DNA of 12,069 nucleotides from positions 1 through 12,069 of the forward strand of contig USFK01000029.1 in NCBI GenBank assembly GCA_900553935.1, read 5' to 3'. The position numbers and the translations under genes were made by a program. Below, piece by piece: positions 1-7,334 of this stretch. The notes beneath the pieces were generated by a model. That model had not been told where the DNA came from and did not search any database. It saw only the letters and a program-made list of their open reading frames with translations. Positions within the stretch are counted from its first letter, which is position 1; every line of letters starts with the position of its first letter. The stretch comes from an uncultured Collinsella sp. GTDB lineage: Bacteria; Actinomycetota; Coriobacteriia; Coriobacteriales; Coriobacteriaceae.

Positions 1-99
1 CTTCATGCCCGATGAGCGCATTCACGCTCTCGTCGGAGTGCACGGGTGTTTCACACACCCCCGCCGTCGCTTCTATCGCATCGTTGAAAGGATGCAACC
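1..99 (+). other. Leader / intergenic stretch before the phosphotransferase gene
   Basis: No convincing coding region is seen here. Two small inverted repeats are visible: GAGCG/CGCTC (14-18 with 25-29) and GGGTGT/ACACCC (44-49 with 55-60, 5-nt loop). Neither is followed by a T-run, so they are not typical terminators. The last part carries the ribosome binding site GAAAGGA at 86-92, seven bases before the ATG at 100. A promoter for the downstream gene is expected here or to the left of the window, but I see no good -35/-10 pair. Confidence 0.5.
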
Positions 100-864
100 A
101 TGCTGCTACCCGATTCCAAGACCGAGCTCGTCCGCCGTGGCAACAAGGTCGTTTACGACCTGGGCGACAAGATCGTCAAGGTCTTTAACGAGACCAAGCC
201 TGTCTCCGACGTGTTCAACGAGGCTTTGAATCTTGCCCGCATCAATGAGTGCGGCATCCGCAGCCCCAAGGCTCTCGAGGTTTCCCAGCTCGAGAACGCC
301 AACGGCTGGGCGCTCGTGACCGAGAAGGTTCCGGGCACCACCCTTGCCGAGAAGATGACTGCCGAGCCCCAGCGCTTTGGTGAGTACCTCGAGATGTTCG
401 TCGACCTCCAAATCGAGATCCACGGCTACACCTCCCCGCTGCTCAACCGTCAGCGCGACAAGTTCGCCCGCATGATCGACAGCCTTGATCAGCTCAATGC
501 CACCACGCGCTACAACCTTCAGGAGCGTCTGGACGGCATGACCAAGGAGTTCAAGGTCTGCCACGGCGACTTCAACCCCTCCAACGTCATCGTCGGCGAC
601 GACGGCCAGCTCTATGTGTGCGACTGGGCACACGCCACCCAGGGCTCCCCTGCTGCCGACGTTGCCACCACCTACCTGCTCTTCGCCCTCAACAGCAAGG
701 ATCAGGCTGAGGCCTACCTGGAGCTCTACTGCGACCGCGCCGACATGCCCATGCAGGTCGTGCGTCAGTGGACGAGCATCGTCGCCGCTTCCGAGCTCGC
801 TCGTAAGCGCAACGTGAACGATGAGTTCCTGAAGAACTGGATCGACGTCGTCGATTATCAGTAA
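100..864 (+). CDS. APH/choline kinase-fold phosphotransferase
   Basis: A 254-residue protein of the aminoglycoside phosphotransferase / choline kinase-like fold, predicted to transfer phosphate from ATP to a small molecule in the cytosol. Visible kinase landmarks are a strand with a lysine (IVKVF, K27), a likely helix-C glutamate (E41), a hinge segment VTEKVPG (73-79), the catalytic loop CHGDFNPSNV (HxDxxxxN; H155, D157, N162) and the metal-binding aspartate in VCDWAH (D175), followed by D187. All key residues are present, so it is probably active. It resembles the small phosphotransferases annotated as TIGR02172-type. The substrate cannot be read from sequence, and the fold name is not evidence of antibiotic resistance. 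The ATG at 100 has a GAAAGGA site 7 nt upstream. The gene stands alone, convergent with the proS operon, and ends before a strong terminator. Fold assignment is firm; function is unknown. Confidence 0.85.
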   Translation: MLLPDSKTELVRRGNKVVYDLGDKIVKVFNETKPVSDVFNEALNLARINECGIRSPKALEVSQLENANGWALVTEKVPGTTLAEKMTAEPQRFGEYLEMFVDLQIEIHGYTSPLLNRQRDKFARMIDSLDQLNATTRYNLQERLDGMTKEFKVCHGDFNPSNVIVGDDGQLYVCDWAHATQGSPAADVATTYLLFALNSKDQAEAYLELYCDRADMPMQVVRQWTSIVAASELARKRNVNDEFLKNWIDVVDYQ

Positions 865-899
865 TATCTGAGCGATTTATTTCGCATCGGAGGCACAAG

Positions 900-933
900 A
901 AAACCCCGCAGCTCATATGGGCTGTGGGGTTTT
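900..933 (+). terminator. Intrinsic terminator after the phosphotransferase, probably bidirectional
   Basis: An inverted repeat pairs AAAACCCCGCAGC (900-912) with GCTGTGGGGTTTT (921-933), with one G-T pair and an 8-base loop. The 3' arm runs into TTTT then CCTTT. As the repeat has an A-run on the left and a T-run on the right, it can form a G+C-rich hairpin plus U-tract on either strand. It would stop the plus-strand gene and back up the proS terminator on the minus strand. Confidence 0.85.
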
Positions 934-960
934 CCTTTACCCATCGAGTTTATTCACGCA

Positions 961-1009
961 ACAAAATAGACTGCTCCGCATCTCTTCCTAAGAGAGATAC
1001 GGAGCAGTC
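961..1009 (-). terminator. Terminator of the proS end of the large operon
   Basis: A long hairpin: GACTGCTCCG (969-978) pairs with CGGAGCAGTC (1000-1009). After one C-A mismatch the stem continues with ATCTCT (980-985) against AGAGAT (993-998), closing on a short loop. Read on the minus strand it is followed by the T-rich tract TATTTTGT (968-961), but on the plus strand no T-run follows 1009. It is therefore oriented to stop transcription leaving proS, 32 bp past the proS stop codon. Confidence 0.85.
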
Positions 1010-1040
1010 CCGCAATTACATCTAATAGCAGAAACGTCGA

Positions 1041-2762
1041 TTAACGGCGGGCCGCCTTAACAAGCTCGGCAACCTTGGCGACGACCTCGTCAATCGCCAC
1101 GTCCTCGCGCTCGCCCGTGGCACGGTCCTTGAGCTCAACGGTGCCATTCTTAAGGCCACGCTTGCCAAGCACCACCTGATACGGGAATCCCATAAGGTCG
1201 TTATCGGCAAACTTAAAGCCGGGACGCTCGTCACGGTCGTCGACGACGACCTCGATACCCTCGGCGCACAAGCCCTCGACGATTTGGTCGCAGACGGTTG
1301 CGCACTCCTCCTTCTTGGGATCGAGCGGAATCACAGCGACCTCGTACGGGGCAACGGAAATCGGCCAGACGATGCCGTGTTCGTCGTTGTGCTGCTCCAC
1401 GACGGCAGCAAGCGAGCGGGACACACCAACGCCGTAGCAACCCATGATGAGCGGTTTCTCCTTGCCGTCCTCGTCCATAAAGGTGGCACCCATGGCCTCG
1501 GAGTACTTGGTGCCCAGCTGGAACACCTGAGAGACCTCGATGCCGCGGGCAGCAGAGAGCGGCTTGCCGCAGTGCGGGCAGGGATCGCCGGCAACGACGG
1601 TGACCAGATCTGCCCACTCATCGACGGTAAAGTCGCGCTCGGGGCAGGCACCGGTAAAGTGATAATCGACCTCGTTGGCACCGCAGGCCCACTGCTTGGA
1701 CTCGCGCAGGCTCTCGTCGCACACCAGACGGATGCCCTCGGGCAAGTTAACCGGTCCGATAAAGCCCTTGTGCAGACCGTAGGTCTGGAGCTCCTCGTCG
1801 GTCATCATGCGATAGCCCTTGCCAAAGACATGCTCGGCCTTGCAGTCGTTGAGCTCGTGGTCGCCCGGAACAATGGCCACGACGGGCTTGCCCCCGGCAT
1901 CGATGAGCGCCAGGGACTTGCGCGTGCCGTTCTCGGGGAACCCAAAGAACTTAGCAACAGCCTCAATGGTGCCCATGCCCGGAGTCTCAACCTTGGTAAG
2001 CGTACCGTCACCGGGACCCTCAGTCACGACGACCTTGGTGCTTGCAGCCTCATCGTCGGCAGCGAAGCCGCAATCGTCGCAGTAGACGAGCGAAGCCTCG
2101 CCAGCGTCGGCCAAAGCCATGTACTCGACGGAGGTATCGCCACCGATCTCGCCGGAATCGGCGACAACGGGCAGAGCCTTGATGTAGCAGCGCTCGCAAA
2201 TGTTGGCATAGGCCTGCTTCATCTTGTCGTACTCCTCCTGCAGGCTCTCCTGCGTAGCAGAGAAGCTGTAGGCGTCCTTCATGATGAACTCGCGACCGCG
2301 CATCAGGCCAAAACGGGGACGGAACTCGTCGCGGAACTTATCCTGGATGTGGTACAGGTTAACGGGCAGCTGTTTGTAGGAGCGCAGCTCGTTGCGCACC
2401 AGGGCCGTGACGGTCTCCTCGTGCGTGGGGCCCAGCACAAACTCGCGGCCATGACGGTCGTCAAAGCGCACGAGTTCCTTGCCATAGGCATCGATACGGC
2501 CGGACTCACGCCACAACTCGGCATCGACCATGATAGGCATCATAAGCTCCTGGGCGCCGGCGGCGTCCATCTCGTCGCGCACGATGTTCTCAATCTTGCG
2601 AATCGAGCGCCATGCGAGCGGCAGGTAGGAGTAGAGACCTGCGGCCTCCTTGCGGATCATGCCGGCACGGAGCAGCAGGCGGTGGCTGGCGAGCTCAGCG
2701 TCCGCCGGATCCTCTTTAAGCGTCGGCGCATAGAGCTTAGACATATACATTGCTCGGGTCAT
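1041..2762 (-). CDS. proS: Prolyl-tRNA synthetase, bacterial type with editing insertion
   Basis: A 573-residue class II aminoacyl-tRNA synthetase that charges tRNA-Pro with proline in the cytosol; the size matches the E. coli enzyme (572). Domains in order: N-terminal catalytic half with GPTHEETVTALVRNEL (111-126) and the motif 2 region FRDEFRPRFGLMRGREFIMKD (143-163); the INS cis-editing domain (about 225-400), with K282 in the NGTRKSLA segment near where the editing lysine is expected; motif 3 IMGCYGVGVSRSLAAVVEQ (439-457); and the C-terminal anticodon-binding domain from about 470 to the end. Two CxxC pairs (C228/C231 and C395/C398) bracket the INS region. The ATG at 2762 directly abuts the ispG TAA, with GAGGAG six bases upstream inside ispG, favouring it over the internal ATG codons 5 and 7. 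It is the last gene of the operon. Identification is secure. Confidence 0.98.
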   Translation of the reverse strand: MTRAMYMSKLYAPTLKEDPADAELASHRLLLRAGMIRKEAAGLYSYLPLAWRSIRKIENIVRDEMDAAGAQELMMPIMVDAELWRESGRIDAYGKELVRFDDRHGREFVLGPTHEETVTALVRNELRSYKQLPVNLYHIQDKFRDEFRPRFGLMRGREFIMKDAYSFSATQESLQEEYDKMKQAYANICERCYIKALPVVADSGEIGGDTSVEYMALADAGEASLVYCDDCGFAADDEAASTKVVVTEGPGDGTLTKVETPGMGTIEAVAKFFGFPENGTRKSLALIDAGGKPVVAIVPGDHELNDCKAEHVFGKGYRMMTDEELQTYGLHKGFIGPVNLPEGIRLVCDESLRESKQWACGANEVDYHFTGACPERDFTVDEWADLVTVVAGDPCPHCGKPLSAARGIEVSQVFQLGTKYSEAMGATFMDEDGKEKPLIMGCYGVGVSRSLAAVVEQHNDEHGIVWPISVAPYEVAVIPLDPKKEECATVCDQIVEGLCAEGIEVVVDDRDERPGFKFADNDLMGFPYQVVLGKRGLKNGTVELKDRATGEREDVAIDEVVAKVAELVKAARR

Positions 2763-3845
2763 TTATTTCTCCTCAATAAGCTTGTCGACCTCTGCCATAA
2801 GCGCGTCGACAATTTGATCCTCAGCTACTTTACCAATGATCTGGCCATGCGAAAAGAGCAAGGCCTGACCACGTCCGCAAGCAACGCCTAGGTCGGCATC
2901 AGAAGCCTCACCGGGGCCATTAACGGCACATCCCATGACGGCAATCGAAAGCGGCGCGGAATAGTTCTTAAGCCGCTCGGTGACCTCCTCGGCGATGGGA
3001 ATGAGGTTAACCTGGCAGCGGGCGCACGTGGGGCACGAGACAATCTCGGGACCACGGCGACGCAGGCCCAGCGACTGTAGAATTCCCCAGGCGACCGGCG
3101 GCTCCTCAACCGGATCGGCCGTGAGCGACACACGCATGGTGTCGCCGATGCCTTCGGAAAGCAAGATACCCAAGCCTACAGAGCTCTTGATGGTGCCCTG
3201 AAGCTTGGTCCCCGCCTCCGTCACGCCCAGGTGAAGCGGAACGTGGGGAATCTCACGTGACAGGGCTCGATAGGTATCGAGCGTCGTTTGCACGCTATGG
3301 GCCTTGGCCGAAAGCACAATGTTCGTAAAGCCGCGATCCTCAAAGTGCTTGACGAAGCGCTCGCTCGACATCACGAGCTTTTCGGGCTGCGTGAGGTCGT
3401 CGCGCTCGGCAATATCTTGCTCAAGCGAGCCCGCGTTCACGCCAATGCGAATCGCACAGCCCGAGGCACCCGCAGCATCGATCACCGCGTCAACCTTGGC
3501 CCAATCGCCGATATTGCCGGGATTGATGCGCAGCTTGGCGGCACCGGCCTCAACGGCACCAATGGCGAGCTTATGGTTAAAGTGGATATCGGCGACAATC
3601 GGCACCGGAGACTCGGCACAGATAGTGCGGAAGCCCTCAAGCGCGGCCTCGGAGGGCACGCTCACGCGCACGATATCGCAGCCAGCCTGCGCCAACGCGC
3701 ACACTTGCGCAAGCGTTGCCTGGGCATCAGCGGTATCGGTGCAGGTCATAGATTGGACCACCACCGGCGCGCCGCCACCGATCTGCACGCCGCCCACATG
3801 CACGGGGCGCGTCAGCTCGCGAGGCAAAGGATGGGATAAAGACAA
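2763..3845 (-). CDS. ispG: 4-hydroxy-3-methylbut-2-en-1-yl diphosphate synthase (MEP pathway)
   Basis: Iron-sulfur enzyme that converts MEcPP to HMBPP, the penultimate MEP-pathway step toward isoprenoids. With the start chosen here the protein has 360 residues. The N-terminal two thirds form the TIM barrel (VVVQSMTCTDTADA at 28-41; KLRINPGNIG at 104-113). The C-terminal part holds the 4Fe-4S ligands C271 and C274 (SCPTCARC), C306 and E313 (MGCAVNGPGEA), matching E. coli C270, C273, C305 and E312. An additional cysteine, C277, makes the first pair CxxCxxC. The frame stays open back to an ATG at 3932, deep inside rseP, but that extension has no family resemblance. TTG at 3845 is preceded by AGGGGAG (3860-3854) with 8-nt spacing, just after the rseP stop, and gives a family-like N terminus. 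Fe-S electron donors are expected to be flavodoxin or ferredoxin, encoded elsewhere. Confidence 0.95.
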   Translation of the reverse strand: MSLSHPLPRELTRPVHVGGVQIGGGAPVVVQSMTCTDTADAQATLAQVCALAQAGCDIVRVSVPSEAALEGFRTICAESPVPIVADIHFNHKLAIGAVEAGAAKLRINPGNIGDWAKVDAVIDAAGASGCAIRIGVNAGSLEQDIAERDDLTQPEKLVMSSERFVKHFEDRGFTNIVLSAKAHSVQTTLDTYRALSREIPHVPLHLGVTEAGTKLQGTIKSSVGLGILLSEGIGDTMRVSLTADPVEEPPVAWGILQSLGLRRRGPEIVSCPTCARCQVNLIPIAEEVTERLKNYSAPLSIAVMGCAVNGPGEASDADLGVACGRGQALLFSHGQIIGKVAEDQIVDALMAEVDKLIEEK

Positions 3846-3853
3846 TCCAAACA

Positions 3854-3860
3854 CTCCCCT
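3854..3860 (-). promoter_or_regulatory. Ribosome binding site deciding the TTG start of ispG
   Basis: AGGGGAG on the minus strand overlaps the last two bases of the rseP TAG stop (3861-3859). It sits 8 nt before the TTG at 3845-3843. It is the only good site near the true N terminus of IspG. Confidence 0.7.
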
Positions 3861-5220
3861 ACAGAATAAATCGAAGGATGTCGGAACGAAGCATATAGAC
3901 AAACAGCAGCGCAAAGAGCGCGATGCCCACATAGCTCACAATCGTCTGGACCTTGAGCGGAAGCTCGCGGCCCGCAATCTTTTGAATGATCTCGATGACT
4001 AGCTTGCCGCCATCGAGTGGCGGGATGGGCAGCAGGTTCATAAAGCCAAGCGAGAATGAAATGAGGGCGGCAAACGAAAGGAACGTGGCAGGGCCGGCAG
4101 CAGCAGCCTGTGAGGACATAACGCTAATACCCACGATCGAAGAGGACTGATCGAGAATCTCCATCGTATGCTGCGGCTGGAGCAGGCGCATCACGCCCTC
4201 CGCTGTCTGCACAACATAGGAGAACGACAGGCGAGCCGACGTGATGGGGTCTAAACGGACCACCTGCGTAGATGCATACACACCTAGGCGATCGTCCTCT
4301 TTGAGCGCAACCGTGGTCGAATGCTGCTTGCCGTCACGCTCGTACTCAATGGCGATATCGTCCTTACCGGCAGCCTTGCCGATGGCATCGTAAACGTCCA
4401 TCCAGGTAGAGCACGATACTCCGTCGACCGAAAGAATCGCGTCGCCGCCCTCGATTCCCGCCGAGGCGGCAATCGAGCCTTCGTCAACCTGGCCAATCAC
4501 ATTGGTATCCACCGGCACGGTGACACCTGCGATGGAATAGATGCTCATAAGGAGCAAAAAACCCGTCAGGATATTGACGATAATGCCCGCAAGCAGCATA
4601 AAGGCACGCTTGACAAAGCCCTGGCCCAAATAGGTGTGCGAGCGCTCTTGCGCAAGGAACTCGGCCTCGCCGAACGGCAGCTCCCACACATCGCCCTCGG
4701 CAGTCGCATGTTCGCGATCGAAACGGCGACCATCAAAGGTGGTATAGCCTGCCGTGTCTCGCGGCAACGTCTGATATTTGGTGGGATAGTAGCTCGGCGA
4801 GGGCTTCTCCCCTTCCTCATACCAGGGCGCGATGGAGCCCCAGCCCAGCAAAAGGGCGCATGCCTCGAGCACAACCTCCTCGGAAAGCTCGAGCTCGACA
4901 GCAAGGTCGGCCACGGTCACGCGACCATGACGATAGATAGCCGCGAGCACGCGATCGGCGTACGAGACATCGGTCGGATCCATACCGCAGATGGCAGCGT
5001 AGCCACCCAGCAGCAGCGGGGTCACGCCAAACTTGGTTCCAATGCGACGCGACGTGTAATGGATGTCAAAGCGGCACGGCAGACCCAAAAAGAACTCGGT
5101 CACACGGACGCCGCAGGCACGCGCCGCCAAAAAGTGGCCGCCCTCGTGCAAAAACACGAGGACGGAAAGCATCAGCAGGCCCCAAAAGACCGATGAGAGA
5201 ACGCTCAGAACAGTATCCAT
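3859..5220 (-). CDS. rseP: RseP-like site-2 intramembrane metalloprotease with an inserted winged-helix-like segment
   Basis: M50-family zinc protease that cleaves membrane-spanning substrates such as anti-sigma factors; 453 residues from the ATG at 5220. Order: first membrane segment with the zinc motif LHEGGHF (HExxH: H25, E26, H29); conserved FFLGLP and LLLGGYAAICGMDP (to about 82); an inserted segment about 85-195, whose first part (86-135) reads like a winged helix; then a second membrane segment AFMLLAGIIVNILTGF (206-221), one PDZ domain (about 235-315), the second active-site motif MNLLPIPPLDGGK (394-406) and a C-terminal membrane segment. The usual proline of the AGPxxN motif is I here; the N is kept. 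Start: an in-frame TTG at 5235 has AAGGA directly against it with no spacing; the ATG at 5220 has that AAGGA 15 nt upstream and fits the family better. The exact start is uncertain. dxr lies 25 bp upstream, ispG directly after. Confidence 0.93.
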   Translation of the reverse strand: MDTVLSVLSSVFWGLLMLSVLVFLHEGGHFLAARACGVRVTEFFLGLPCRFDIHYTSRRIGTKFGVTPLLLGGYAAICGMDPTDVSYADRVLAAIYRHGRVTVADLAVELELSEEVVLEACALLLGWGSIAPWYEEGEKPSPSYYPTKYQTLPRDTAGYTTFDGRRFDREHATAEGDVWELPFGEAEFLAQERSHTYLGQGFVKRAFMLLAGIIVNILTGFLLLMSIYSIAGVTVPVDTNVIGQVDEGSIAASAGIEGGDAILSVDGVSCSTWMDVYDAIGKAAGKDDIAIEYERDGKQHSTTVALKEDDRLGVYASTQVVRLDPITSARLSFSYVVQTAEGVMRLLQPQHTMEILDQSSSIVGISVMSSQAAAAGPATFLSFAALISFSLGFMNLLPIPPLDGGKLVIEIIQKIAGRELPLKVQTIVSYVGIALFALLFVYMLRSDILRFIL

Positions 5221-5245
5221 AAAACGAAAAAGCAATCCTTATGGG

Positions 5246-6433
5246 TTAGGAACGGGTTGCGGCGAGCACCTGCGCAGCCTTTTCACGCGCCCACGCATCG
5301 ATGTCGCGAAGCTGCTCAAACGAATCGACCGCCTGCATATCGTGGGCGTCCATGCAGGATTCCACAATGCGATCGATATCGGTAAAGCTGCAGCCATCGT
5401 GCAGGAAGGCATCGACGGCGACCTCGTTGGCGGCATTGAGCACGCACGGCATGGTGCCACCCATCTTGCCGGCGCGCTCGGCCAGTGCCAGACAGCGGAA
5501 GGTATCCATGTCGGCAGCATCAAACGTGAGCTGCCCCAGCTCGCGGAAATCGATACGAGGCGCCGGAGTATCCCAACGCTCGGGATACGAGAACGCGAAC
5601 TGGATGGGAATACGCATGTCGGATGCACCGAGATGCGCCATCACGGAGCCGTCGGCGAACTCGACCATAGAGTGAATCTTGGACTGACGCTGCACGACCA
5701 CGTTAATGAAATCGAGGTCGCAGTTAAACAGATGCATGGCCTCAATGCGCTCCAGGCCCTTGTTCATGAGGGTAGCGGAGTCAATGGTGATCTTGGCACC
5801 CATGGCCCACGTGGGATGCGCGAGGGCATCGGCACGCGTCACGCGATCGAGCTCGTCGCGCGTGCGGCCAAAGAACGGACCGCCCGAGCAGGTGAGCCAA
5901 ATGCAGTGGGCCTCGCGCGGGTTCTCCCCCAGATAGCACTGGTAGATGGCGGAATGCTCAGAGTCGACCGGAATAAGCTGGCCCGGTTGTGCCAACGGCA
6001 TAAGCAAGTCGCCACCGACGACGAGGGACTCCTTGTTGGCAAGGGCAAGGCGCTTATTCGAGGTCAAGGCCGCATGGCTCGCCTCGAGACCGGCGGCGCC
6101 CACAATAGCGACGAGCACGCAGTCGACATCGTCGCGACGCGCGAGCTCGCAAACCGCCTGCGCGCCAACGCCGAGCTTCGTTCCCTCGGGCAACTCCTGC
6201 AGCACGGCGTCATCGCCATGAGCGGCATCGGCCACGGCAACCGCCGGAACCGAGAACTCGCGGGCAGCGGCAACGAGCTCGGAGGTACTGGAGTTAACGG
6301 ACAGCGCCGTCACCTGCAGGCGATCGGCATGCTGGCGGCACACATCGAGCGCTTGGGTGCCGATAGAGCCCGTACAACCCAGGATGGCAACGCGAAGGCG
6401 TCCATCGGGGCCATACGTCGTCTGGAAGGACAT
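5246..6433 (-). CDS. dxr: 1-deoxy-D-xylulose 5-phosphate reductoisomerase (MEP pathway)
   Basis: NADPH-dependent enzyme that rearranges and reduces DXP to MEP, the first committed step of the MEP pathway; target of fosmidomycin. The protein has 395 residues, the usual length. Visible: the dinucleotide-binding motif LGCTGSIGTQALD (18-30), ALANKESLVVGG (130-141), the metal-binding segment PVDSEHSAI (D157, S158, E159), TCSGGPF (181-187) of the substrate loop region, HPTWAMGAKITIDSATLMNKGLE (206-228) with N224, K225 and metal ligand E228, and the C-terminal NAANEVAV (333-340). The ATG overlaps the cdsA stop by one base (TAATG), with GGAGG nine bases upstream inside cdsA, so translation is probably coupled to cdsA. 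Nothing is missing; identification is secure. Confidence 0.98.
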   Translation of the reverse strand: MSFQTTYGPDGRLRVAILGCTGSIGTQALDVCRQHADRLQVTALSVNSSTSELVAAAREFSVPAVAVADAAHGDDAVLQELPEGTKLGVGAQAVCELARRDDVDCVLVAIVGAAGLEASHAALTSNKRLALANKESLVVGGDLLMPLAQPGQLIPVDSEHSAIYQCYLGENPREAHCIWLTCSGGPFFGRTRDELDRVTRADALAHPTWAMGAKITIDSATLMNKGLERIEAMHLFNCDLDFINVVVQRQSKIHSMVEFADGSVMAHLGASDMRIPIQFAFSYPERWDTPAPRIDFRELGQLTFDAADMDTFRCLALAERAGKMGGTMPCVLNAANEVAVDAFLHDGCSFTDIDRIVESCMDAHDMQAVDSFEQLRDIDAWAREKAAQVLAATRS

Positions 6434-7332
6434 TACAGCACGCCTCCGATCATCAGCAACAGCTGCGCGGTAATGCAGCCGAAGATAAGCGAATCGCTAC
6501 GATCGAGCATTCCGCCGTGGCCCGGGATAAGGTTGCCGGAATCCTTGACGCCCACACCGCGCTTGATGCGCGACTCGATAAGGTCGCCGATAACGCCCAG
6601 AATGGACACGACCACGCCACACAGCAGCGCATAGGGCAGGCTGAGCTTGTAGAAGTGCGTCGCCCACAGGATGAGCCAAATCAAAACCGAGCCCAGGATG
6701 CCGCCGGCAAACCCCTCCCAGCTCTTTTTGGGAGAGATCTTGGGAACCATCTTGTGCTTGCCGATACGGCTACCCACGATGTAGGCAAACGAATCGGAGA
6801 CCCAAAGGGACGCGCAAACGCCCACTGAAAGCAGGGCACCGGCAAAACCGGGCACGGCATCGCGCAGCAGCACGATAGCCGACAGCATAAAGCCAGTGTA
6901 GATGGGACCCATGAGCGTCACGGCCACATCAGAGATGCGGGTACGCGGCGACCAGACATACCAAATGCCCACAGCGAGCATCAAGGCAAAAAGCAGGGCA
7001 TTCAGCAACATCGAATCGCCCAACGCCGACAGCGGAAAGAGTACGGCGGCAGCGATACCCATGCGCTCGTTAGCCATCTTGCCATCGAGCCTTGTCATAC
7101 GGAAAAACTCATAGCAGCACAGACCGCTCATGACAGAAACAAAGATGGCCGTGGGCACGATACCCAAAACCAGGCACAGGATAAAGACAACGGCGTAGAC
7201 GATACCGGCGGCGGCACGGGTAATAAAGCCCGCCAGCCACGAACCGGTGCCGCTCTTCGCTGCAGGCGCTCCCGCAGTGGCAGCTTTGCGCACAGGCGTC
7301 TTGGGAGCAGATGCCTTGGGACGATCGGACAC
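6433..7332 (-). CDS. cdsA: Phosphatidate cytidylyltransferase (CDP-diacylglycerol synthase)
   Basis: Integral membrane enzyme that makes CDP-diacylglycerol from phosphatidic acid and CTP, the branch point for all bacterial phospholipids. The 299-residue protein has about eight hydrophobic stretches from residue 40 on. The family signature is clear near the C terminus: S254-R-I-K-R, K263-D264, PGHGGMLDRSDS (270-281). The segment KISPKKSWEG (198-207) is also typical. Residues 1-30 form a soluble Ala/Pro/Lys-rich tail of the kind often seen ahead of actinobacterial membrane proteins; its role is unknown. The start is GTG at 7332, two bases after the uppS TAA, with GAGGAGG (7346-7340) seven bases upstream. 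Its stop overlaps the dxr start by one base. Identification is secure. Confidence 0.97.
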   Translation of the reverse strand: MSDRPKASAPKTPVRKAATAGAPAAKSGTGSWLAGFITRAAAGIVYAVVFILCLVLGIVPTAIFVSVMSGLCCYEFFRMTRLDGKMANERMGIAAAVLFPLSALGDSMLLNALLFALMLAVGIWYVWSPRTRISDVAVTLMGPIYTGFMLSAIVLLRDAVPGFAGALLSVGVCASLWVSDSFAYIVGSRIGKHKMVPKISPKKSWEGFAGGILGSVLIWLILWATHFYKLSLPYALLCGVVVSILGVIGDLIESRIKRGVGVKDSGNLIPGHGGMLDRSDSLIFGCITAQLLLMIGGVL

Positions 7333-7334
7333 GA

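Noticed and set aside
50..79. Possible promoter TTCACA, 18 bp, TATCGC before the phosphotransferase
   Set aside because: Both boxes match poorly and the start point would fall at the ribosome binding site itself. Not strong enough to annotate.
100..864. Annotating the phosphotransferase as an aminoglycoside resistance gene
   Set aside because: Only the general fold is visible; the family covers many substrates and the context is not that of a resistance element.
1284..2891. A 535-codon plus-strand open frame opposite proS
   Set aside because: ProS on the other strand has every family motif and a good ribosome binding site. The plus-strand product has no recognisable motif and is the kind of antisense open frame common in GC-rich genes.
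5063..6634. A 523-codon plus-strand open frame opposite rseP, dxr and cdsA
   Set aside because: It crosses three real genes in antisense, is rich in His, Arg and Gly, and shows no family motif or ribosome binding site.
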